From NCBI GenBank assembly GCA_009746045.1, contig RPFO01000658.1, positions 26,193-90,192 of the forward strand: a DNA stretch of 64,000 nucleotides, given 5' to 3'. Below, in pieces: positions 54,792 through 64,000 of this stretch; the first letter of the stretch is position 1; every line of letters begins with the position of its first letter. Source of the stretch: Mesostigma viride. Its lineage: Eukaryota; Streptophyta; Mesostigmatophyceae; Mesostigmatales; Mesostigmataceae. The position numbers and the translations under genes were made by a program. The notes below the pieces were generated by a model that did not search any database, was not told the DNA's origin, and was given only the letters and a program-made list of their open reading frames with translations.

Positions 54792-55857
54792 CACCCCGCC
54801 GCGCGGCCCTCGCCGGGTCCGCCAACTCCCACGCACTGCTCGACCCTCCAGCACCTTACTAAATTTACTAAGCTAACTACAGGTTTTGGGTTTTGTCTGC
54901 GGGAAATTATGCAAGCCTGTGCATGCACTCTCACTCACATCGAATAAAACATTATTTCCAACTGAAAATATCAATTTAGTAGTAAATATAGTTTCCCACG
55001 AGAAAACACAGCAAGCCCTCACACACACACCACCACCTGGCAGTCCCGCCACTGCTTGGCAGTCCGCGCCCCTCCGCTGCATCCCCGCTGGCCGGCCCCC
55101 ATGGCCTTTCCGTGGGAGATGGATTTATTGGTCATTTTGCCGTGGGAAACTACGTTTTCATAACCATTTGTCGTGGGAGACTATATTTACTAAGTTTTTT
55201 GGGGGTTCTTTTTTTGGGAAATTCAGGTGTGTTTTTGGTGGTGCACACCTGAATTAATTTCCTAGGAATAAAACCCAAAACCCATAGTAAACTTAGTAAA
55301 CATAGTTCCCACGGGAAATGACTTAGTCCCATATCCCACACGCCTCACCCTCTTATGGCATGGTGGGACTGGATCACAACCGACCTCATGGCAGGTGGCT
55401 TGAATTTCCTAGAAAAAAAACCCAAAACCCATAGTAAACTTAGTAAATTTAGTCACCCTGGGATGCCAGCATAAGAGTCTACCACCATGGTCACTATAAG
55501 GTCACTATAGCTACCCTGTACCACACAGCACCTGTAGCACCTTGACCTAATGGCAGCTGGCTTGAATTTCCTAGAAAAAAAACCAAAAAACCATAGTAAA
55601 CTTAGTAAATTTAGTCACAGTGGGAGGGTGATAGCCAGGGTGGGGGGATGCCGTGGGTGTCTGGAGACGGTGTTAGGGTTTAGGGTTTAGGGTTTAGGGT
55701 TTAGGGTTTAGGGTTTAGGGTTTAGGGTTTAGGGTGATACCCCACCCCAGGCCGCGGTCACTATAGGGTCACTATAGGGGTGGCAGATGCCAGCATAAGG
55801 CTGGTGCCCTTCTGTGAGCCGCGATGACGGAATGATGACGGAATGATGATGAAAGCT
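54792..55857 (-). repeat. Provirus right inverted terminal repeat
   Basis: Reverse complement of the left repeat, with a few small indels (for instance at about 54945-54960). It ends GATGATGAAAGCT and is followed at once by (AATT)n/(TTAA)n. It contains the same CCCACG boxes, the three ACTAAG repeats and the telomere-like tract. Confidence 0.95.
55673..55735 (+). repeat. Telomere-like (TTTAGGG)8, right
   Basis: Eight exact units, the G-rich strand again pointing outward to the provirus end about 120 bases away. Confidence 0.97.
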
Positions 55858-57050
55858 AATTAATTAATTAATTAATTAATTAATTAATTAATTAATCGGG
55901 GTTAACTAATGCTCCTTGACTCCCTAATGGGGGCATGAGTTTAATAAATGAATTAAGTAGTTAGTTAATAAATCAGGTTGATTCAGATGAGGTCCCTGCT
56001 GGTTCCTTGTGGACTGGCCAGCCAGGGAGATATCTTGTTACATGGTCAGGCCCTTGCCGACCATGTAAGAACGAACCTGTTAGGCGACGCAGTGGCCAAC
56101 ATTGGACATACCGCCATATGTTTGTCTCCGCGATATGATTTTAGCTGACATGCAGAGCACAGACACTGTTGGCGTCATCCGCTCAACCCCTCTTATTCAG
56201 ACATGGGACCTCGGATATGTAGGATTAGTAGCGTTGCCCAGGCGGACATTGTCAAAGACTACGACCCCCCAGTTGTGGGTCCTAGGAAATTTAACAAGCA
56301 TGATTGTCTCCTTGTTGATAGGCATTAATTAATCCTTGATGATAGGCATTGCTTGCGTGCAAGAGTAGCTCGAGGCCCATATTTTAGACTACTAGCTGAG
56401 CTGTGGACATACATGTAGTTATTGACGTCTTGACGGATATTGACGTCTTGGGGTGACTTCCACTATATCTTCTTTGGGGAATTCAGAGATCCCGGTCCCC
56501 CAACATGGACATGAGACTAACTAAAATCAATTAATCAATGTCATGAATAGAGCGCGTTCATGACGTTCAGTCATGAACAGAGCCCTAACCTTAAACACAT
56601 AAGAAAACAATTATGGCGGGCCATGTGACCAATGTAAGAAGCTTAGCCCCCAAACATATTGTTGTCTCACGTAATGAATCACTTGCTGATCAACAAATCG
56701 ATGGTTATCTCATAGGCACAATGTACCTCTGACCATCATTGCTGGCCCATGCATGCATGCACCAATGGCAGCCTACATGACACATACATCGCTTATTTGC
56801 CATGTAAAAAATGCGACAAAGTGTCCATATAGGTACTCATAGATTAGCACAAATTCCTTAGCACGATGTGGACAACTTTACTTAACGGTGAAAGCCTGTC
56901 TCGCCCTTATTGCCTTGAGGGTTCCCGGCGATAGGTCCTGTCTGTTGGTCGACATTTTTCTTTTGCAGCTGGCCATCGTCGGTAGGTATGAATGATCTCG
57001 ATGCTAGCAATTACGATGATGATACCCGAGGTAGTCTATACCTCGGATCG
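55858..57050. other. Flank with (TTAA)n, then no gene recognised
   Basis: The first ~35 bases are AATT/TTAA repeats. CGGGGTTAACTAATGCTCC and GACTCCCTAATGGGGGCATGA follow, related to 20128-20180, so it is the same host repeat in the opposite sense to the left flank. The remainder has only short frames. Confidence 0.45.
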
Positions 57051-57059
57051 AGAGCTTCT

Positions 57060-57880
57060 TCTTGTATGGCAATGCCGGCAGGGCGATGACGGTGACGGCC
57101 GTCACCGTCATCGCTCTCGACGGGCGTGATGGAAAGGACCTGTTTGATAGGCGGCAGCTATTTTTAATATAGGTCGTTTACTATTACTCCCAATAAAGAG
57201 TTATGAGGTTGGCCCTCGGCATGGCGATCACGGGGCGATGACGGGGCGATGACGGGGCGATGACGGGGCGTTGACGCGCGTGATGAATAGGATCTGTTTG
57301 ATAGGCGGCGGCTATTGGTAATATAGTTTGTTGATTAAGAGAAGAGTTTAGATGTTGGCCCGTCGAGGGCGATGACGGTGACGGCGTCACCGTCATCGCC
57401 CTCGACGGGCGTCATGAATACGACCTTTTTTATATGCGGCGGCTATTGGTAGTATAGGTCGTTGACTATTACTCCGAATAAAGAGTTAAGAGGTTGGCCC
57501 TCGGCATGGCGATCACGGGGCGATGACGGGGCGATGACGGGGCGTTGACGCGCGTGATGAATAGGATCTGTTTGATAGGCGGCGGCTATTGGTAATATAG
57601 ATTGTTGATTAAGAGAAGAGTTTAGATGTTGGCCCGTCGAGGGCGATGACGGTGACGGTCGTCACCGTCATCGCCCTCGACGGGCGTGATGATAAGCCCA
57701 TGTTTGATATGCGGCAGCTATTGGTAGTATAGGTCGTTGACTATCACTCCGAATAAAGAGTTAACAGGTTAAGGCCCTCGGCCGGGCGATGACGGGGCGA
57801 TGACGGGGCGTTGACGCTCGTGATGAATAGGACCTGTTTGATAGGCGGCGGCTATTGCTAATATATAGGTCGGATATTTG
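57060..57880. repeat. Satellite of ~270-290-bp units with long perfect palindromes
   Basis: Three to four units carry ATAGGCGGCGGCTATTGGTA, GAATAAAGAGTTA, GGTTGGCCCTCGG and several GGGGCGATGAC blocks. Two units contain 24-base perfect inverted arms: 57633-57656 with 57661-57684 (4-base loop) and 57359-57382 with 57386-57409 (3-base loop). Confidence 0.8.
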
Positions 57881-57884
57881 TGTA

Positions 57885-58215
57885 CCACCCCCTCCTTCCC
57901 ACGGCAGGTACGCAGCGACCCGCTGTTGTCCTGGCTGCAATTGTGTATCACTTGTACGGTATTTGTGTATCACTTGTAGCGTATTTGTGTATCACTTGTC
58001 CTCCTTCCCACGGCAGGTACGCAGCGACCCGCTGTTGTCCTGCCTGCAATTGTGTATCACTTGTACGGTATTTGTGTATCACTTGTAGCGTATTTGTGTA
58101 TCACTTGTCCTCCTTCCCACGGCAGGTACGCAGCGACCCGCTGTTATACTGGCGGTATTTGTGTATCACTTGTAGCGTATTTGTGTATCACTTGTACGGT
58201 ATTTGTGTACCACCA
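57885..58215. repeat. Tandem repeat, 109-bp period, three copies
   Basis: CGGCAGGTACGCAGCGACCC occurs at 57902, 58011 and 58120. Each unit ends with two or three ~22-base sub-repeats TATTTGTGTATCACTTGTA. The frames across it are artefacts. Confidence 0.9.
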
Positions 58216-59220
58216 CCCTCCATGGCCCATGCAGCCCGGCCCGGCATCGTGCCGTCGCCGACCCGACAACGTTTTCTCGAACAACACGAATTTGAATTTT
58301 AGGCACTGGAGCGGCTGGCACGCTAGCGGCACGACCAACGGAACAAGAGAACCGAGAAACTGTGGCCGCCAGGAGGATAAAGGTTTCAAGGCGCATGCGT
58401 TTGAGGCTAGCCAGAACCGAATGCGAGGTTTTACTTTATCAAACCGATGTATATCAATGTGGCCAGAATTCTTTTCCAGTTGCGGGGTCGTGTGTCGCCA
58501 ATTTGTTGTTGGGCCGGGCACTTTAATCGTGATTGCAAGAAGTCAGTTCACGACGCCGTTAGCGTGGCATTTATGTACAGCAATTCATCGTTCGGCTTCT
58601 TTATCCTATCGGCAACTCCTCACGACGTGTGAGCGTGAGTCGGCTGTCGTGTGAATGGACACTTTCTGGGAAAGTAAGTCACTAGAGTGCCAATTTCACC
58701 GATCGCAAAACATTTACCCAGTTTGGGCAGATAGACCTGGCTGAATACGAGGGCGAGCGGAAGTAATTGTTGATGCATAGCCATCTGCTTCCTGCGCTTT
58801 GTAATTGTAATGAGTTGTTCGCAAATCGGCGTCTCTAGCGGTTACTCCTCTGTGCACAGCTGGCTACCAAGAAGACTTCATTGGCAGCCGGACTGCGGAT
58901 GCGCGTCGTTGGAATATTAGCAACGTCAACATGTTTGCTGCGTTTTTTGTGAAGCTTGTCTAGCCGACTGCATTTGGGAGACTTGGCAAGGTTGCCTCCA
59001 ATCGTTGAAGTCACAACCTGGGTGTCAATTCACGTTTACTAGCCACGGTCATAGTAACATTCTAATGGCATTTGTCCCAGTTTCAACATGGGTTTTCACT
59101 CTGATCTGATGGAGTTAAGGGCCTAGCTCCGTGGTTTTGTGTCATTGTAGCAGTTTAGTCGCCTGCTAACGCAGTGAATCTTCCATCCCACCTCTCCCAC
59201 CCCCACCCGCACTTCTTGCA
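58216..59220. other. No gene recognised
   Basis: Mixed DNA with short frames on both strands and no motif. Confidence 0.35.
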
Positions 59221-59221
59221 C

Positions 59222-59393
<172 letters not shown>

Positions 59394-59599
59394 TCCCACC
59401 CCCGCTCTCTTGTCCCTCCCGCACCTCTCCTCTCTCTTTCCCTTTCCCTTGGCTGTTGAGAAGGACTGGGGTGAAAAATCCAGACCGTTGGTGGCTGCCT
59501 TCAAGCAGGAAGTTTCAAGGATCAACAAGTTTTTGTGAGCTGTCTCATATGGTCACTGCTGCGACGAAGGTGAGTTATCTTGTTTTTCATGCAATTTTT

Positions 59600-60115
59600 T
59601 TGCTGTAGCTAGGTAAGCCGGCCGTTTTGTACTCCTCTTTCTTTTGCTCTCACGATTATTCTTGTTGTGGTTTATATGGTCCCGTTAAGTGGCATGCATT
59701 ATCATTATCCACATTAGTGTGAGAAACCATCAGCAGTGTTGTAGCTTGCATCTACAACAACAGTTTTTGCTGCCGCCACCACTGCTATTACCAACATAAA
59801 GTCATTCTTGCTTTCTAAGCACTCTTTTTCCTCTTGGGCTGTTGGTTGGGATACCAGCCACCCTTGCACGCATAAATTCCAGCACCGGGTGCATGTGAAA
59901 ACACAACCAAGGCAAGAATGTCCCCCTATCGCAATATCCCACCCACGCAACGCACCCAATGCAGCAAGAATGGGACCACCTTGTTGCCATGAGCTCTAGC
60001 ACCGTTGCCACCTCTAGCTTTCTACTGTTCCCGTCCATCCTTATTTACACTGGCTGCTTTGCTTGCATTTCTGGCTCAGTGCCAGTTTGCACTTGCTAGC
60101 TTGCTAAGACAATAA
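59600..60115. other. No gene recognised
   Basis: A GTGAGT donor-like site at about 59570 follows a short open stretch, so a host exon just upstream is possible but unsupported. Nothing else seen. Confidence 0.25.
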
Positions 60116-60119
60116 TGCA

Positions 60120-60520
60120 GCTTGCAAACGGCAAGGGCAAGCACCCGGGTAAGAGCAAAGGCAACCGCACGAGCAAAGGAAAGGGAAACTGGAAGAGCAA
60201 GCACAAGGCCAAGGAAAGGATTAAGGCACTTGTGCTTGCCAAAAGGGCAGGCTCAAGGGAAATGACAAGGGCAGGGGCAGGCACAAGGGAAGCGGATAAG
60301 GGCAAGGGCAGGCGCAAGGGAAAGAGATTAGGACAAGTCAAGCACGAGGGAACGGACAAGGGCACGGGCAGGCACAAGGGAAAAGATGAAGACAAGGGCA
60401 GGCACTAGGGAAAGGATGAGGGCAACGGCAAACACTGGGGATCAAAGGATAGGGGCAAGGGCAGATGCTAGGGTAACAGTTAGGGCAAAGGCAGGCACAA
60501 GAGAAGAATAAGGGGCCGTG
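60120..60520. repeat. Degenerate A/G-rich minisatellite, ~30-bp period
   Basis: Variants of GGGCAAGGGCAGGCACAAGG and GAAAGGA recur about twelve times. The Lys/Gly-rich frame at 60115-60408 is best seen as repeat translation. Confidence 0.65.
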
Positions 60521-60759
60521 AAGTATAAGTGGAAATGCGGGTGGCGACATGGGGTTCGATCGGGCCTGCTGATGCAAATGCAGATTTCAACTGCAGTGAC
60601 AAACACAAGCGTAGACATAGGCAACGACAAATTCCTTGCATGCGTGCCTTGCTCTTCACCGGCTGGCTCGTTTGCTAGTTGTCTAACAGTTTCTACCGAT
60701 AAACATCACTTGCCATTGTAAGGTCTGCCTTGCTGCCGTGCTAGTGGGTAGCTGGGTGA

Positions 60760-60985
60760 TCGTGCTTGTTCCTTGTCAAGGGAGGGATGCATGTGGAGTA
60801 GGTGGGTGGGTGTGCTTGTTCCTTGCCAAGGAAGGGATGCACAAAGGTTAGATAGGTGCACGTGCTTGTTTCTTGTCAAGGGAGGGACGCACAAAGGGTA
60901 GGTGGGGGCACATGGTTGTGCCTCGTCAAGGGCGGGATGCACGAAGGGTAGGTGGGGGCATGTGGTTGGTCCTTGTCTTTTCACC
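60760..60985. repeat. Tandem repeat, ~52-60-bp period, four copies
   Basis: GTGCTTGTTCCTTGTCAAGG, GAGGGATGCAC and AAAGGGTAGGTGGG recur four times with drift. Confidence 0.7.
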
Positions 60986-61680
60986 GCCCAAGCGATGGCG
61001 ATGTAGCATGCATTATACATTTATTCGTGCATTAAAAATCACTTTCCTTACAAGCGGCCTTAGCCGACTCCATCTGCCGTTGCCATTTCTCCGTATTGCA
61101 TTGTCCGGACACGGTTTTTGTGTCGCAGGTCTTCCCCCGTAAAGGCACAAGCTGCCTGCGCGCGGAATTCTGTGCAGACACCTCGGTTTCCAACACGACG
61201 GCTTCCCGCACATATCGAGCTCTGGATGTACAACATCTTCCCCCGGCGCACTTGCTCCCGGATGGAGCTTCTGTGCGGTGCCGACATCCCCGGAGCTGTC
61301 CTAAGCACCGCATGGAAACAGTATTTCAAGCCACGAAGAGAAGCCACGAATTTGATATTGACTTGATATTGTCGTCAGAAGACTTGATATGCTCTTTCTG
61401 TGAAGGCGTTGGATTTTTGTGCATGACATGTAATCCTGCATTTAATAATGAAATTTTTTATGAAATAGGAACTCGTCTTGCATGAGCCTTGCTGCAAATG
61501 CCATTCATTTTTTTTTTTTTCCGGGTAAATGGGTGTTAGGGGTTAGGTTGACCGAAATGATAAGTGAAATCAGTGAAATTCTAAGTGACATGCGTACTGC
61601 AATTCAGAACGACATAGCGACATGATTGTAGTACCGGTAGTGTACGCGAGAAGCATACGACGTCGTAACCTACGGGACCG
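60986..61680. other. No gene recognised
   Basis: A 129-codon plus-strand frame at 61096-61485 ends with a cysteine-rich piece (L-I-C-S-F-C and L-C-M-T-C). I cannot assign it, and an opposing frame of similar length overlaps it. Confidence 0.3.
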
Positions 61681-61689
61681 AGTACCGGG

Positions 61690-61880
61690 ATCGTAAACTA
61701 CCAGGTGGTAAATTACCGTACGTACATTACCACGTCGGAATCTTACCACGTCGTAATCTTACCACGTCGGAATCTTACCACGTCGGAATCTTACCACGTC
61801 GGAATCTTACCACGTCGTAACTTACCACCTCGTAACTTACGGCGTGGGATCGTAGGTAGGATCTCAGCGATAACTTACTG
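61690..61880 (+). repeat. Subterminal 16-bp repeats, right transposon end
   Basis: TTACCACGTCGGAATC and its TCGTAAT/TCGTAAC variants occur about seven times in a row. GGCGTGGGATCGTAGGT follows twice. Single TTACCACG and ACGATCCCACGC copies lie inside the left end as well. Confidence 0.85.
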
Positions 61881-61938
61881 CGTGGGATCGTAGGTGAGAT
61901 GTATATAGTAAGAATGAGCCGAGGCGTAATTTACCACC

Positions 61939-61991
61939 TGGTAATTTACGCCTCGGATCCTTTTTACCACCCTCGGACGAAAAGTATAGTG
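61939..61991 (-). repeat. 53-bp terminal inverted repeat, right end
   Basis: Exact reverse complement of 33400-33452. Just inside, bases ~61918-61955 form a hairpin (CCGAGGCGTAAT and its inverse around a short loop). Confidence 0.85.
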
Positions 61992-62031
61992 CTTCCTCCA
62001 GTGCATGCGTGTGCTCCAACGCCTAAGCAGA

Positions 62032-62764
<733 letters not shown>

Positions 62765-62774
62765 GTCATACATA

Positions 62775-64000
62775 CCCTCCCTCCCTCCCTCCCTCCCTCC
62801 CTCCCTCCCTCCCTCCCTCCCTCCCTCCCTCCCTCCCTCCTCCCTCCCTCCTCCTCCCTCCCTCCCTCCCTCCCTCCCTCCCTCCCTCCCTCCCTCCCTC
62901 CTCCCTCCTCCCTCCCTCCCTCCCTCCCTCCCTCCCTCCCTCCCTCCTCCCTCCCTCCTCCCTCCCTCCCTCCCTCCCTCCCTCCTCCCTCCCTCCCTCC
63001 CTCCCTCCTAGCTCCCTCCCTCCTCTCCTCCCTCCCTCCCTCCCTCCCTCCTCCCTCCTCCCTCCCTCCCTCCTCCTCCCTCCCTCCTCCCTCCCTCCTC
63101 CTCCTCCCTCCCTCCCTCCCTCCCTCCCTCCTCCCTCCTCCCTCCCTCCCTCCTCCCTCCCTCCCTCCTCCCTCCCTCCCTCTCCCTCCCTCCTCCCTCC
63201 CTCCCTCCCTCCCTCCCTCCCTCTCCCTCCTCCCTCCCTCCCTCCCCTCCCTCCCTCCTCCTCCCTCCCTCCCTCCTCCCTCCCTCCCTCCCTCCCTCCC
63301 TCCCTCCCTCCCTCCCTCCCTCCCTCCTCGTCCTCCCTCCTCCCTCCCTCCCTCCCTCCCTCCCTCCCTCCTAGCTCCCTCCCTCCCTCCCTCCCCCTCT
63401 CTCCCTCCCTCCCTCCATCCCTCCCTCCTCCTCCCTCCCTCCTCCTCCCTCCCTCCCTCCCTCCCTCCCTCCCTCCCTCCCTCCCTCCCCTCCCTCCCTC
63501 CCTCCTCCCTCCCTCCCTCCCTCCCTCCCTCCCTCCCTCCTCCCTCCCTCCCTCCTCCCCTCCCTCCCTCCCCTCCCTCCCTCCCTCCTAGCTCCCTCCT
63601 CCCTCCCTCCCTCCCTCCCTCCCTCCCCCTCCCTCCTCCCTCCCTCCCTCCCTCCCTCCCTCCCTCCCTCCCTCCCTCCCTCCCTCCTCCCTCCCTCCTC
63701 CCTCCCTCCCTCCCTCCTCCCTCCCTCCTCCCTCCCTCCCTCCCTCCCTCCCTCCTCCCTCCCTCCCTCCTCCCTCCCTCCCTCCCTCCTCCTCCCTCCC
63801 TCCCTCCCTCCCTCCTCCCTCTCCTCCTCCCTCCCATCCTCCCTCCCTCCTCCCTCCCTCCTCCCTCCCTCCCTCCCTCCCTCCCCCTCCCTCCCTCCCT
63901 CCCTCCCTCCTCCCTCCCTCCCTCCCTCCTCCCTCCCTCCCTCCTCCTCCCTCCCTCCCTCCTCCCTCCCTCCCTCTCCCTCCCTCCCCTCCTCCCTCCC
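62775..64000. repeat. (CTCC)n/(CTC)n array to window end
   Basis: Over 1.2 kb of CTCC units with frequent TCC slips. CTAGCTCCCTCC marks near 63008, 63372 and 63589 hint at longer duplicated blocks. It continues beyond the window. Confidence 0.97.

Larger units (their letters stand above)
37456..55857. mobile_element. Polinton-like virus provirus (18.4 kb)
   Basis: Bounded by ~1.07-kb inverted terminal repeats and by (TTAA)n on both sides. It encodes a double-jelly-roll capsid protein, an A32-type packaging ATPase, a tyrosine recombinase, a primase-SF3 helicase and several fibre or minor virion proteins. This gene set is that of Polinton-like viruses and virophages. The absence of a family B DNA polymerase and of a retroviral-type integrase separates it from classical Polintons. 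Left genes point left and right genes point right from a 24-bp divide. The PLV label rests on gene content; a provirophage is the main alternative. Confidence 0.88.

Noticed and set aside
60115..60408. Lys/Gly-rich basic protein
   Set aside because: The frame follows a ~30-bp degenerate repeat and composition explains the sequence.

Overview
The window is eukaryotic nuclear DNA, most likely from a unicellular alga. It is repeat-dense, has introns with GT...AG borders, and carries long microsatellites and minisatellites. The only telomere-type sequence is TTTAGGG, the plant and green-algal form. A TGTAA motif, the usual chlorophyte polyadenylation signal, follows one spliced gene. No bacterial-style operon is present. 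The species cannot be fixed from the sequence; a prasinophyte-like green alga is an inference.

Layout. 1-8 kb: the end of a Ty1/copia polyprotein, a three-armed palindromic element with a tRNA-like T-arm, and a 71-bp minisatellite with a 1150-bp higher-order repeat. 8-13.8 kb: unannotated DNA, a diverged repeat and a microsatellite block. 13.8-18 kb: a spliced gene for a DDE-transposase-like protein whose introns are built from tandem repeats. 18-32.3 kb: at least seven copies of a non-LTR retrotransposon with a reverse transcriptase and a C-terminal restriction-like endonuclease, all placed in TA-rich tracts, plus remnants of a second LINE family.

33.4-62 kb: a perfect 53-bp terminal inverted repeat starting CACTATAC, with TTACCACG subterminal repeats at the right end, encloses 28.6 kb. 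This could be a very large CACTA-like transposon. Inside it, at 37456-55857, lies an 18.4-kb Polinton-like virus (PLV) provirus with ~1.07-kb inverted terminal repeats (ITRs).

The PLV has two divergent arms that meet at a 24-bp gap (48734-48757). The left, minus-strand arm carries virion genes: two hypotheticals, an Ig-like/LamG fibre, the double-jelly-roll major capsid protein, a small basic protein, a penton candidate, a C2H2 protein and four further probable structural proteins. The right, plus-strand arm carries an AT-hook coiled-coil protein, the packaging ATPase, a 59-aa protein, an AT-hook protein, a tyrosine recombinase and a primase-SF3 helicase. I see no DNA polymerase B, no retroviral-type integrase and no clear maturation protease. 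Each ITR holds eight TTTAGGG units in genuine telomere polarity.

Most broken genes, viral and host, are explained by single missing bases in short homopolymers. I read these mainly as assembly indels, so the provirus may be more intact than it looks. After the provirus come palindromic satellites, then (ACGC)n and (CTCC)n arrays to the window end.
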